Assembly (NCBI GenBank): GCA_964487565.1
Contig: CAZARN010000004.1
Span: 124,001-188,000 of the forward strand
From: Phil1 sp964487565
GTDB taxonomy: Bacteria; Bacillota; Clostridia; Christensenellales; CAG-138
Length of the DNA stretch: 64,000 nt
Reading direction: 5' to 3'
The translations under genes were made by a program, and so were the position numbers. The notes beneath the pieces are model-generated. The model did no database searches. It worked only from the letters and a program-made list of their open reading frames with translations, and had not been told where the DNA came from. Shown here one piece after another: positions 24,931 to 34,232 of this stretch (its first letter is position 1; each line of letters opens with the position of its first letter).

Positions 24931-26081
24931 TTATTGATCCAAAGAAAAACATACCGGAAGAGATACTGGATATCCCACAGGAGCTGTTTGAGCCGGAGCA
25001 GGTCGAGGAGATAAAGGACGAGAAATTCAAGACCAAACCTATCGGCTTTTACAAGGATGCGATGATACGCCTGAGCAAGAGCAAAATATCGGTGTTCTCA
25101 TTCTGGATCATCATCGCGATAATCATGCTTGCGCTTATTGTGCCGAACATCACGGGCTATACATACACCGAGCAGAATGTCGGACAAAAGAATCTGCCGC
25201 CGAAGATACCCGGACTGGAGCATCTTGGCATAGCGGACGGAACAAGACTGCTCACGAACCGCAAAAAGGATTCCCTGTCGGACACAAGCAGATATCCTGA
25301 AGGCTCAGTTGTCGAGATAGTGCGCGAATATGAAGCCAAAGGCGTCGCAATGGTTGACATCAGGGTGGATTACTATGTTTACAGCGGCGTTGCCGAAAAC
25401 GAGTATCATTGGTTCGGCACGGACTATCTTGGCCGCGATCTTTGCACAAGATTGTTCAAAGGCGCGCGCGTGTCATTGTTGATCGCGTTCATATCGGTCA
25501 TCACAAACATTGTGATAGGCGTTGTCTACGGCGCGATATCGGGTTATTACGGGGGAAAGATAGATATATTCCTCACCCATTTTGCGGAGGTGCTCGACGG
25601 CTTGCCGTATATCGTGGTGACGATATTGTTCATGATCCTGCTAGGCTCCGGTATGCTGTCGATCATACTGGCGCTGACCGTGACGGGCTGGATCGGTACA
25701 TCAAGGCTTATCCGCGCGCAGTTCTATCGTTTCAAAGGGCGCGAATACGTACTTGCGGCGAGAACGCTGGGCGTCCCGGATACGAAGCTGATATTCAGGC
25801 ATATCCTGCCGAATACCATAGGCCCGCTCATCACTAAGGCCATGATAGCGATTCCGGGCGCGATATTCTCAGAGTCGTTCCTCGCTTATATAGGCCTTGG
25901 CATCAAGCCGCCTGAGGCTTCGATAGGCGTTCTTCTTTCAGACGGTCAGGGCGTTTTGCTTCAGTATCCGTATCAGACGCTCTTCCCGGCGATCCTCATC
26001 TCGCTTTTGATGGTCGCTTTCAACCTGTTTGCGAACGGTCTGCGCGACGCGCTTGACCCGACGAAGCGCGGAGAGGAGTGA
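24927..26081 (+). CDS. oppC: Peptide ABC transporter permease, OppC/DppC type
   Basis: A 384-residue permease. It has a cytoplasmic N-terminus, first membrane segment at about 50-72, a long periplasmic insertion (about 75-165) with an unusually extended region before the FGTDYLGRDLCTRLFKGAR signature, and an EAA loop in AARTLGVPDTKLIFRHILPN. It forms a heterodimer with OppB. The insert makes it about 80 residues longer than typical DppC, a variant seen in peptide transporters of Firmicutes. Translationally coupled by ATGA overlap. Confidence 0.92.
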   Translation: MIIDPKKNIPEEILDIPQELFEPEQVEEIKDEKFKTKPIGFYKDAMIRLSKSKISVFSFWIIIAIIMLALIVPNITGYTYTEQNVGQKNLPPKIPGLEHLGIADGTRLLTNRKKDSLSDTSRYPEGSVVEIVREYEAKGVAMVDIRVDYYVYSGVAENEYHWFGTDYLGRDLCTRLFKGARVSLLIAFISVITNIVIGVVYGAISGYYGGKIDIFLTHFAEVLDGLPYIVVTILFMILLGSGMLSIILALTVTGWIGTSRLIRAQFYRFKGREYVLAARTLGVPDTKLIFRHILPNTIGPLITKAMIAIPGAIFSESFLAYIGLGIKPPEASIGVLLSDGQGVLLQYPYQTLFPAILISLLMVAFNLFANGLRDALDPTKRGEE

Positions 26082-26085
26082 GAGC

Positions 26086-27156
26086 ATGGAAAACATGATC
26101 AACAGCAACATCAAAACCGACACCATCCTGAAGGTCGAAAATCTGCGCATTTCTTTCAGGGCATACGGCGGCTTTGTGCGCGCCGTGCGCGGGGTGAGCT
26201 TTGACCTTAAACGCGGGGAAACGGTTGCCATCGTGGGCGAGTCCGGTTCCGGCAAATCCGTCAGCATAAAAGCCATAATGGGCATTCTCGCAAACAACGC
26301 GATAATCGACGAAGGCTCGATAATGTATGACGGGATGGATCTAACAAAGGTATCCGAAGAGGAATTCCATAAGATCCGCGGCAACCGCATCGGACTTATA
26401 TTCCAGGATCCGCTTTCCGCGCTCAACCCGATAATGAAGATCGGCAAGCAGATAACTGAAGTGCTGCATCTGACGAAGAAGATCAGCAGGGAGGATGCGA
26501 AAGCACGCGCGCTCGAGCTTATGGAAGCCGTGGGCATACCGGATCCCGTGCGCCGTTTCAACCAGTATCCTTTCCAGTTTTCAGGCGGTATGCGTCAGCG
26601 TATAGTTATAGCCATAGCGCTTGCAGGCGATCCGGAGATCCTTATCTGCGACGAACCGACGACCGCGCTCGATGTTACGGTCCAGGCGAAGATATTGGAG
26701 CTTATCAACAAAATAAAGGAAGAACGCAATCTTTCGGTCATATTCATCACGCACGATCTTGGAGTGGTGGCGAATATGGCAGACAGGGTGAACGTAATGT
26801 ATGCCGGCAAGACAGTCGAAACAGGCACGGCGGAAGAAATTTTCTTCGAGCCTGCGCATCCGTATACATGGGCGCTGCTTAGCTCTATGCCTGATCTTCA
26901 AACCAAGGAAAGGCTGCTTGCCATCCCCGGCACGCCGCCGAACATGATCTACCCGCCGGAGGGTGATGCGTTCGCCGTGCGCAACAGATATGCGCTCAAG
27001 ATAGACTACGAAAAGGAGCCGCCGTATTTCAAGATTTCGGACACGCATTATGCGGCGACATGGCTTCTCCATCCCAAGGCGCCCAAGGTTGAGCTTCCCG
27101 AAATGCTCAAGGCGAGAATTGAAAGAATGAAAGGGAGTGGAGCAAACAATGCCTGA
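26086..27156 (+). CDS. oppD: Peptide ABC transporter ATPase, OppD/DppD type
   Basis: A 356-residue ATPase: Walker A GESGSGKS, Q-loop in IFQDPLSALNP, signature FSGGMRQR (SGGMRQR is typical of DppD), Walker B ILICDEP and H-loop THD. The C-terminal oligopeptide-transporter extension contains PGTPPNMIYPPEGDAFAVRN; the usual Cys cluster of this extension (C-x-F-xx-RC-xx-A-x-xxC) is largely missing. The start at 26086 has GAGAGGAG upstream, 4 bases after oppC ends. Confidence 0.92.
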   Translation: MENMINSNIKTDTILKVENLRISFRAYGGFVRAVRGVSFDLKRGETVAIVGESGSGKSVSIKAIMGILANNAIIDEGSIMYDGMDLTKVSEEEFHKIRGNRIGLIFQDPLSALNPIMKIGKQITEVLHLTKKISREDAKARALELMEAVGIPDPVRRFNQYPFQFSGGMRQRIVIAIALAGDPEILICDEPTTALDVTVQAKILELINKIKEERNLSVIFITHDLGVVANMADRVNVMYAGKTVETGTAEEIFFEPAHPYTWALLSSMPDLQTKERLLAIPGTPPNMIYPPEGDAFAVRNRYALKIDYEKEPPYFKISDTHYAATWLLHPKAPKVELPEMLKARIERMKGSGANNA

Positions 27157-28096
27157 TCCGAATTATATTCTCGAGGTCAAGAACCTTTGCCAGTATTTTA
27201 CATCCGGCAAGGGAAAAAACAAGATGACGGTGAAAGCCGTTGACGACGTCAGCTTCGGTGTGCGGCCTGCGGAGACATTCGGACTCGTCGGGGAGTCGGG
27301 CTGCGGCAAAACCACGACCGGACGCACAATAATCCGCCTGTATGATCCGACGTCCGGCGAGATGTATTTCGACGGACGCGATATCGCGGGCAAGATGACA
27401 AACGACCTTCGCAGATATCTGACCGACAACATCGCGATGATTTTTCAGGATCCTGTTGAATCGCTGAACCCGAAGATGACGATCGAGGAGATCGTCGGCG
27501 AAGGGCTTACCGTGCGCGGCATGAAGGACAAGGAGGAGGTTCGTCGCCGAGTACATGAGATACTCAACAAGGTCGGCCTGACAGAGGAGCACGCGACGCG
27601 CTATCCGCATGAGTTTTCAGGCGGGCAGAGGCAGCGTGTGGGCATAGCGCGCGCAATGATAATCAAACCCAAGATGATCATTGCGGACGAGCCGGTTTCC
27701 GCGCTTGACGTTTCGATACAGGCGCAGGTTATCAACCTACTGAACGACCTCAAGGAGGAAATGGGCCTCACGATACTCTTCATCGCGCATAACCTTTCGG
27801 TCGTCAAGTATTTCTCAGACAGAATAGGCGTCATGTATTACGGACATCTTGTTGAGATAGCAAACGGTGACGATCTGTACAGGCACCCGCTGCATCCGTA
27901 CACAAAAGCGCTGCTCTCGGCAATACCGGAACCGAATCCGATCACGGAGCGCAAGCGCAAGCGTGTCGATTACGATCCGGCAAGAGATCACGATTATTCT
28001 TTTGAGAAACCAAGCATGGTTGAGGTTGAACCCGAACATTTCGTATACTGTTCACCCTCCGAGCTTATTCGTTATCAACAGGAGATCAAACAGTAA
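27149..28096 (+). CDS. oppF: Peptide ABC transporter ATPase, OppF/DppF type
   Basis: A 315-residue ATPase partnered with OppD: Walker A GESGCGKT, Q-loop MIFQDPVESLNP, signature FSGGQRQR, Walker B MIIADEP, and the family block IAHNLSVVKYFSDRIGVMYYG. The C-terminus has only a shortened oligopeptide extension. The ATG at 27149 (AAAGGGAG upstream) overlaps the end of oppD by 8 bases. Confidence 0.92.
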   Translation: MPDPNYILEVKNLCQYFTSGKGKNKMTVKAVDDVSFGVRPAETFGLVGESGCGKTTTGRTIIRLYDPTSGEMYFDGRDIAGKMTNDLRRYLTDNIAMIFQDPVESLNPKMTIEEIVGEGLTVRGMKDKEEVRRRVHEILNKVGLTEEHATRYPHEFSGGQRQRVGIARAMIIKPKMIIADEPVSALDVSIQAQVINLLNDLKEEMGLTILFIAHNLSVVKYFSDRIGVMYYGHLVEIANGDDLYRHPLHPYTKALLSAIPEPNPITERKRKRVDYDPARDHDYSFEKPSMVEVEPEHFVYCSPSELIRYQQEIKQ

Positions 28097-28113
28097 CATA
28101 CACAGGCGCAGAT

Positions 28114-28141
28114 TATCCCCCGGCAATTCTGTCGGGGGATA
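28114..28141 (+). terminator. Hairpin after oppF, possible terminator
   Basis: TATCCCCCG (28114-28122) pairs with CGGGGGATA (28133-28141). Only a short AT-rich run follows, so termination may be partial. It sits 25 bases before the next start codon. Confidence 0.5.
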
Positions 28142-28165
28142 TTATGTCGAAAGGATGATGCAAAT

Positions 28166-28915
28166 ATGGGATACTCCATGCGTGCAATAACGCTGCGCAA
28201 CACAAAATTTGAGGATAAGCCCAATGAGGATTATTGCAGCGTGGATGAAACGGCGGGCGCGGCGCTGCTGCTTGATGGGGTCTCGCGCGACAGGGAGAAC
28301 GGGCGTTATCCGACGCCAAGCCCTTCCGTGGAGGCAAATGCGGCATTTGCCGCGGCCGCATTTGATATAATGTGCGCGTATCGCGGAGGCACGGAGGGCG
28401 AAACGCTAAAAACCGCGGCAAAAGCCGGCAACGACGCCGTGGCTGTGATGAACCGCGGCTTTGGCGGTTACTTTCTTCCGGGTACCGTGGGTATACTTGC
28501 GCTTTTGAAAGAAGCGAAGCTATATTATGCCTATATTGGTGATTGCAACGGCGCAGTGCTTGACAGGAAGGGAATGAGGTACTTCACCTGCGCGCAGACG
28601 GCCGAGGTACACAAAAGGCGCGGCGAATTCACATCGCGGGAAATCCGCGAAGACATTTGCAACAACAGACTTCATCCCTGCGGCTATGGCGTATGGAACG
28701 GAAAAGCCGGCGCTGCGGATTTTTTGAGGACGGGGGAGGAATCACTGGAAACAGGCGCGCGTGTGATTTTGTTTTCCGATGGCTTTGACGGTCTGTTTGA
28801 CGCAATAAAACCGGATGAGCTTTATTTGATGAGCACCGAAAAAATAACGGCTTTGGCAGCCGGGTTCAACGCGCCGCTCCCTATGGACGACAGGACGTTG
28901 ATTGTGATAGGATAA
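28166..28915 (+). CDS. PP2C-like protein phosphatase
   Basis: A 249-residue PPM/PP2C-fold protein. Metal-site Asp residues appear in LLLDGVS (about 32-38), YIGDCNG (about 127-133), FSDGFDGLFD (about 200-209) and PMDDRTLIVIG at the C-terminus. The NEDYC segment near residue 20 is the usual N-terminal PP2C block. AAAGGATG lies upstream of the ATG. It probably dephosphorylates Ser/Thr on a protein, but no partner kinase is nearby. It is co-directional with the peptide transporter and a hydrolase. Confidence 0.82.
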   Translation: MGYSMRAITLRNTKFEDKPNEDYCSVDETAGAALLLDGVSRDRENGRYPTPSPSVEANAAFAAAAFDIMCAYRGGTEGETLKTAAKAGNDAVAVMNRGFGGYFLPGTVGILALLKEAKLYYAYIGDCNGAVLDRKGMRYFTCAQTAEVHKRRGEFTSREIREDICNNRLHPCGYGVWNGKAGAADFLRTGEESLETGARVILFSDGFDGLFDAIKPDELYLMSTEKITALAAGFNAPLPMDDRTLIVIG

Positions 28916-28951
28916 ACATGCGGCAAAAGAAGCCGCAGCTTGGAGAACAGG

Positions 28952-29617
28952 ATGGAAAACAACATATCTGGCATGGAAAAACGGGTATTCCGGGCGGGTA
29001 ACGGACGAATACTGAACTATATACTGTTCAAAAACGGGATAATGAAAGACGGAAGATATCCGGTGATAGTGTATCTTCACGGCACGGATGGCTGCGGAGA
29101 CGATCCGGGCACGCTGCTTGAAATAAAGACGCTGCAAAGCTTCATAAACAACGGTGAGTACGTCCCCCAAATGCCGATGCTTCTTGTTTCTCCGCAATGT
29201 CCGAAAGGGCTGAGGTGGGATGATATAGCGGATGAGGTATGCGAAATCGCGCGCTGTGTTTGTGAGGACGAGCACGGCGATGAGGAGCGTGTGGCGCTTA
29301 CGGGATGCAGCCTCGGCGGCATGGGCGTATTCAGCATTGCGCAAAGGCATCCAAATGTGTTTTCGTGCCTTGTGCCGGTTTGTGCAAGCACGGATCCCGT
29401 AGCCTGCAAGGCGCTTGTTGAAATGCCGGTCAGGATATTTCACGGTTCGGCGGATACGGGAATGGGTTTCAGCGTGGTTGAGGCAAACGATGTTATTAAC
29501 GCCTGCGGAGGCAAAAGCGAGCTTATCATGCTGGAGGGCGAAGGGCATGAGATAAGATGGATTTACTGCGCGCCCGAATACGATATCGTAAACTGGATGC
29601 TCCGACAAAAACGTTAA
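28952..29617 (+). CDS. Alpha/beta hydrolase, esterase/dienelactone hydrolase-like
   Basis: A 221-residue alpha/beta hydrolase: VYLHGTDGCGD oxyanion-side block (about 40-50), nucleophile elbow GCSLGGMG (Ser about 117), acid region FHGSADTGM (Asp about 167) and His in GEGHEIRW (about 197). Short for the family, with no signal peptide, so cytoplasmic. The ATG at 28952 has GGAGAACAGG upstream. Substrate unknown; predicted carboxylesterase or peptidase-like activity. Confidence 0.83.
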   Translation: MENNISGMEKRVFRAGNGRILNYILFKNGIMKDGRYPVIVYLHGTDGCGDDPGTLLEIKTLQSFINNGEYVPQMPMLLVSPQCPKGLRWDDIADEVCEIARCVCEDEHGDEERVALTGCSLGGMGVFSIAQRHPNVFSCLVPVCASTDPVACKALVEMPVRIFHGSADTGMGFSVVEANDVINACGGKSELIMLEGEGHEIRWIYCAPEYDIVNWMLRQKR

Positions 29618-29649
29618 GCATCACATATAAAAAGGATGAGGAGATTGAA

Positions 29650-31047
29650 ATGGAAGAAATCAATGTGAAACTTGAAAAAGAGTACGGTCTTGTGTGGGAT
29701 GCTCTCGATGAGGCGGGACGCGCAGGCGTGATGAAGATGGGCGAGGATTACAAGCGCTTCCTCGACGCCGGCAAAACGGAACGGCTTTGCACCAAGGAGA
29801 TCGTGCGCCGCGCGAAGGAGGACGGTTTCAAGGCGCTCGACGAGGCGAAGTGTCTTAAGCCGGGAGACAGGGTATATTCCGTCAACCGCGGGAAGAACGT
29901 CATGCTTGCGGTGATCGGCCGCAAGGATGTTGCGCAGGGTATGGATATCGTTGGAAGCCATATTGACTCGCCAAGGCTTGACATAAAGCAGAATCCGCTT
30001 TATGAGGATGGCCAAATGGCGCTCATGAAGACGCATTATTACGGAGGAATAAGAAAGTATCAGTGGGTCGCAAGGCCGCTGACACTTGCGGGCGTCGTCG
30101 TGTTGCGCGACGGCAGCGAAATTGAGATAAACATCGGCGACGAACACGGCGATCCAGTGTTCTATATAAGCGATCTTCTGCCGCATCTTGCAGCGGAGCA
30201 GAACAAAAAAACGCTTCCGGAGGGGATCGCGGGCGAGGATCTCAATACCATGGTCGGCAGCTTGCCGGAAGGCGACGCGAAGGATGAAGCGCGTTTCAAG
30301 CGCAACGTGCTGCGGCTCATCAATGAAAAGTACGGCATGACGGAAGAGGATTTCGTCTCGGCGGAGCTTGAGCTTGTGCCGGCAGGCGCTGCGCGGGACG
30401 TCGGCTTCGACAGGGGCTGCATCGCGTCTTACGGGCATGACGACCGGGTATGCGCGTATGCCTGCCTTAAGGCGATTGAAAAGATAAAGGACTGCAACAA
30501 GACCTGCGTGGCGCTGTTTGTTGACAAAGAGGAGATAGGCAGCGTAGGCAGCACGGGTATGCAGTCGAAGTATTTTGCCAATACGCTCGGCAGGATGATA
30601 AAGCTGCAATCAGGAACATGCACCGGCTTTGACGTGGATGTTGCGCTTTCAAGGAGCAAGCTGCTTTCATCGGATGTTGCCGCGGCGCATGATCCGAATT
30701 ATCCCGGCGTGGACGACCCGCGAAATACCGCGTATCTCGGCCGCGGCGTAACGATCGTCAAGTATACCGGGTCACGCGGCAAATCTGGATGCAACGACGC
30801 CCATGCGGAATTTGTCGGTGAGGTGCGCAAGTGCTTCAACGACGCCGGTATAATATGGCAAACGAGCGAGCTTGGCAAGATCGATCTCGGCGGCGGCGGA
30901 ACGATCGCCTATATCCTTGCAAACGCGGACATGGATGTTATCGATGTCGGCGTGCCGGTCATCTCAATGCACGCGCCGTTTGAGGTCGTATCCAAAGCCG
31001 ATGTTTATATGACCTCGCTTGCGTATCGCGCGTTCTATTCACGCTAA
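29650..31047 (+). CDS. M18-family aminopeptidase
   Basis: A 465-residue Zn metallopeptidase of the aspartyl-aminopeptidase family: first metal motif VGSHIDSPRLD (about 96-106), the family block THYYGGIRKYQWVARPL, DKEEIGSVGSTG (general-base Glu and metal ligand, about 294-305), SDVAAAHDPNYP and the late SMHAPFE. The start at 29650 follows GATGAGGAG. It removes N-terminal, often acidic, residues from peptides in the cytoplasm. It follows the peptide importer genes and could process what they bring in. Confidence 0.93.
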   Translation: MEEINVKLEKEYGLVWDALDEAGRAGVMKMGEDYKRFLDAGKTERLCTKEIVRRAKEDGFKALDEAKCLKPGDRVYSVNRGKNVMLAVIGRKDVAQGMDIVGSHIDSPRLDIKQNPLYEDGQMALMKTHYYGGIRKYQWVARPLTLAGVVVLRDGSEIEINIGDEHGDPVFYISDLLPHLAAEQNKKTLPEGIAGEDLNTMVGSLPEGDAKDEARFKRNVLRLINEKYGMTEEDFVSAELELVPAGAARDVGFDRGCIASYGHDDRVCAYACLKAIEKIKDCNKTCVALFVDKEEIGSVGSTGMQSKYFANTLGRMIKLQSGTCTGFDVDVALSRSKLLSSDVAAAHDPNYPGVDDPRNTAYLGRGVTIVKYTGSRGKSGCNDAHAEFVGEVRKCFNDAGIIWQTSELGKIDLGGGGTIAYILANADMDVIDVGVPVISMHAPFEVVSKADVYMTSLAYRAFYSR

Positions 31048-31153
31048 AATCCGAGCCGTAATTCCAATAAAGCCCAAACAACCTTTCGCATAGAAAATGC
31101 CGTGGTTAACAGATACTAGTGCCACAACCAAAAGAAACGTTGGAGGGATCGGA

Positions 31154-31705
31154 ATGAAAGCAACCGGTATTGTGAGAAGGATTGACGAACTCGGAAGGGT
31201 GGTCATTCCAAAGGAGATCAGAAGAACTTTACGCATTAGAGAGGGCGACCCGCTCGAGATATTCACAGATCGCGAGGGCGAAGTCATTTTGAAGAAATAC
31301 TCGCCGATAGGCGAGCTGGGCGATTTCGCGAAGGAATATGCGGAAGCGCTGCACCTGTGCCTCGGGCATATCGCCGCCATTTGCGACAAGGATAACATAA
31401 TTGCCGTCACCGGAGGCAAAAGCCGCGATCTTCTTGAAAAGCCGCTGCATCCTGATGTGGAACGCCTGATGCAGGACAGAGAAAAACTATGTGTGTCCTC
31501 GGGTGAAGCGGAGAATATCCATATCACAGCCGATGACGATGGCACTGAGTATACAGCGGCGACCATTGCGCCGATCATTTCCGGCGGCGATTCGATCGGG
31601 GCGGTAATGCTGCTCAGCCGTGAGGCGGATGCAAAGATGGGCCGTGCGGAGCAAAAAGCATGTGAAACGGCAGCAAGCTTCATGGGCAAGCAGATGGAAA
31701 ACTGA
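31154..31705 (+). CDS. spoVT: Stage V sporulation protein T, AbrB/SpoVT regulator
   Basis: A 183-residue regulator: N-terminal swapped-hairpin AbrB domain (MKATGIVRRIDELGRVVIPK, residues 1-20, then RREGDPLEIF-like strand) and a C-terminal GAF-like domain (about 60-180). This architecture is that of SpoVT, which controls forespore genes through sigma-G in Bacillus. TGGAGGG precedes the ATG. Its presence supports a spore-forming ancestry. A strong bidirectional terminator follows. Confidence 0.92.
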   Translation: MKATGIVRRIDELGRVVIPKEIRRTLRIREGDPLEIFTDREGEVILKKYSPIGELGDFAKEYAEALHLCLGHIAAICDKDNIIAVTGGKSRDLLEKPLHPDVERLMQDREKLCVSSGEAENIHITADDDGTEYTAATIAPIISGGDSIGAVMLLSREADAKMGRAEQKACETAASFMGKQMEN

Positions 31706-31722
31706 TTTTGGCGAAGCTATAA

Positions 31723-31756
31723 AAAAGTCCGGGCGGAGCGATCCGACCGGACTTTT
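31723..31756. terminator. Bidirectional terminator between spoVT and lipoprotein gene
   Basis: AAAAGTCCGG (31723-31732) pairs with CCGGACTTTT (31747-31756), with an inner CGGA/TCCG stem. T runs flank both sides, serving the two convergent genes. Confidence 0.9.
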
Positions 31757-31776
31757 GTTTTATAGCAAAACCGATT

Positions 31777-32535
31777 TTACGCAGCGGGCGTAACAGAGGT
31801 GATATGAGGATTGACGCCTTCATACCAATACAGGAAACCTTCCATGTCGATCACGTCGCCGATCTGAAGCGCCTTGACGGCGGCATACACGTCGGTGGTG
31901 TTGTCGCAAAGATAGGATTCGACCGTGAAGGTATAGGTCGTTCCGTTAAGGGAAACGTTGAAGTACAGATCGTCGCCGTCTTCGCCGGAGCCGTCCCAAT
32001 TGTAAAGGAACGCGACGTCGTTGCCGTTTGCATCCTGACCGGCGGCTTCAACGGTCATGCCTTTGAATGCCACGAACTCATTCTGATGATTGATGAGCTC
32101 ATCGGTTCCGAGAAGTGAGGTGACGTCCATCACGGGCGCGATGTAGCTGCCTTCCTCGATCTCAAAAGTTGCGTCGATGATCTCAACTTCGCCGGACCAT
32201 TCGGATTTATAACCGGTGACTTTGATCTTGGTGCCGGGAACGAGCTTCGCGAAATCATCCTCGGAGCAAGCCATGTTGTAAAGGAAATATGCACCGTCCA
32301 TATCCTGGGTGTAAACGGTTGCTTTGTCTTCCCACCAGGACTGTTTTGCCTGGACATAGGTTTCGACCACAACTTCGGAATCAAGCTCGGCGGCGATGTA
32401 TTCCGCATGGGTCATCACGCCCTCGGACTTAACATCCTCAGAAGCGGCTTCTCCGTCATTGGTTTCGGGCTTGGCGCAGCCGACAAAGGCCAGCGCGAGG
32501 GCGAGAGCCAAAAACAAAGTCAGGAATTTTTTCAT
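31777..32535 (-). CDS. Exported lipoprotein with OB-fold-like repeats, function unknown
   Basis: A 252-residue lipoprotein: signal peptide MKKFLTLFLALALALAF with lipobox FVGC, then two similar beta-rich units (about 50-145 and 150-250). Each contains a pattern like V...A......T.Y.QDMDGAYFLYN.....L..G..I.V.GY and, later, FLYNWDGSG...LYFNV..NG. This resembles OB-fold-type extracytoplasmic domains. The start at 32535 has GGGAGGATC upstream. No catalytic motif is evident. It stands alone between a terminator and the sugar transporter operon. Confidence 0.75.
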   Translation of the reverse strand: MKKFLTLFLALALALAFVGCAKPETNDGEAASEDVKSEGVMTHAEYIAAELDSEVVVETYVQAKQSWWEDKATVYTQDMDGAYFLYNMACSEDDFAKLVPGTKIKVTGYKSEWSGEVEIIDATFEIEEGSYIAPVMDVTSLLGTDELINHQNEFVAFKGMTVEAAGQDANGNDVAFLYNWDGSGEDGDDLYFNVSLNGTTYTFTVESYLCDNTTDVYAAVKALQIGDVIDMEGFLYWYEGVNPHITSVTPAA

Positions 32536-32627
32536 TTTGATCCTCCCATTGCCATATTGATGTTCTTGTGAACAATGTTTATTATACTTGCAAAACGTAA
32601 TATTTCCAATACATAAAAATTGCTTTG

Positions 32628-34232
32628 TCACTTTTTGGCGCGAAGTTTTATGAAAATCACATATGCTATGATGGCTGACCACGCCGCCGCAAGCGCAGCA
32701 AGCAGTATGACGGAGGTCTTTGGAAGCGGGCCGAGCTGCGCTTTCTCGCTTGAAGCGGAGCCTCCGCCTGCGCTTATCTGATCCAGCCTGTACAGGGAAG
32801 AGACGTCTTCAAAAAGCCTGTCGAAATATTCATCGTCGATCGTCTCATGGCGCTTGACGGACTTCGTGACGCTTTCGATGAGCTGTCCCGAAGCGTCGCG
32901 AAGCGAGGCGGAACCGTTGAAAACAGGCGTCGTGAACGTGTTGGCGGTGTTTGCAAGCAGCATTTTCACGGCTTTGATCTTCACCTCATAATACCGTTCG
33001 CTGTCCTCGCCGCAGCGTGAAAGATAATCGAGGTATTCCGGCGAAGTCTGCGCTTTTTCGGTTACGGGGACGTAGCCTTCGGTTTCGGAATAGGCGATCT
33101 GCACTTCGTTCGTCAAAAGGTATTGCGCGAAAAGCCAGGAAGCGAGCACCTCCTGCGGATCGTCCTTGTTGAAAATACACACGGAGGGTCCCTGCGAAAT
33201 CATTTTCGGATTTTGAACATCAAACTGCGGAACGCACATGACCTCTGTTTCAAAATCAACAATACTGTCGGGACTTATGTCTGAAAGCGGCGCGTCGGTA
33301 CCCATCCATGTTGCGCCTGCCGTGGAGTCAATCGCAAAAACACATTGACCGGCGTCGAGAAAGTTCGCCGGGTAGCCCGAAATTTTGAATGTTGAGAATG
33401 CGCCGCTTCGGGCTTGTTCGGCAACGGTATAAAGAAGATCGCGGGTGCGGTCGTTGAACAGCAGTATGTCGCCGTTTTCCGTGGAGTAATCGCCGCCGCA
33501 CTGGCGCAGAAGCTGTATCATCATGTTGTCGGTCGATTTGTATATAATGGGGATGAGGACGTTCTTGCCGTTGAGGGCAAACGTGCCGTCAGCATTTTTC
33601 GCGGTCGCGGCCTGCGCAACTTCCCATACGAAATCCCATGTGAGCATATCGGGCAACATGAATCCGAGCGCCTCAACATATGTTTTGTTCACATAACAGG
33701 CTTCAGTGGAACGCATGAACGGTATCGCGTAATAATGCCCGTTGAACGCGCATTCCGAGAGAAACTGCGGGATGATCTCTGCTTCGCCCGGCGAATCGTA
33801 TTTAAGCTCGTTCCCGCCGAGGCCGTACTTTTCATCCGCAAAAAGATCGTCCAGCGGAACGACAGTGCTTGCGCCGGTGAGATAGGTTGCGATATGATCC
33901 GGATAAGTTATACAAACATTTGGCGTGGTGTTCGTGGAAATATTCGTAATGACGTCGTTATAAATCCTTCCGTAATCCGTATACAGGCGGAGATTGATCC
34001 TGATGTTGGGATAAAGCGCCTCAAAATCCAGTATTGCCTTTTCGTATATGGCGGTCTGCGTCTTGTTTGTGTCATTCTTGGCCCAGAAGGTTATCTCATG
34101 CTGCGCCGTTTCGTCGAATGTTTCGGGCATCACGAAAGCGTTGAGGCCCCTTGAACCGTGACAGCCTGAAAGAACCGGCAGAAGCATCGCTGCGATAAGG
34201 ATATATGAAAATGCACGGCGAACGATTTTCAT
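32628..34232 (-). CDS. Sugar-type ABC binding protein with C-terminal membrane anchor
   Basis: A 534-residue family 1 binding protein (UgpB/MalE-like): signal peptide and lipobox LSGC, then EITFWAKNDTNKT..., the usual first strand. The region around PFMRSTEACYVNKTYVEALGF matches the interdomain hinge of glycerol-3-phosphate and sugar binding proteins. Unusually, after a Gly/Ser-rich linker (about 492-498) the C-terminus has a hydrophobic helix (about 507-527) ending in basic residues, a second membrane anchor. The start overlaps the end of the permease gene by 4 bases. Last gene of its operon; ligand unknown. Confidence 0.87.
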   Translation of the reverse strand: MKIVRRAFSYILIAAMLLPVLSGCHGSRGLNAFVMPETFDETAQHEITFWAKNDTNKTQTAIYEKAILDFEALYPNIRINLRLYTDYGRIYNDVITNISTNTTPNVCITYPDHIATYLTGASTVVPLDDLFADEKYGLGGNELKYDSPGEAEIIPQFLSECAFNGHYYAIPFMRSTEACYVNKTYVEALGFMLPDMLTWDFVWEVAQAATAKNADGTFALNGKNVLIPIIYKSTDNMMIQLLRQCGGDYSTENGDILLFNDRTRDLLYTVAEQARSGAFSTFKISGYPANFLDAGQCVFAIDSTAGATWMGTDAPLSDISPDSIVDFETEVMCVPQFDVQNPKMISQGPSVCIFNKDDPQEVLASWLFAQYLLTNEVQIAYSETEGYVPVTEKAQTSPEYLDYLSRCGEDSERYYEVKIKAVKMLLANTANTFTTPVFNGSASLRDASGQLIESVTKSVKRHETIDDEYFDRLFEDVSSLYRLDQISAGGGSASSEKAQLGPLPKTSVILLAALAAAWSAIIAYVIFIKLRAKK

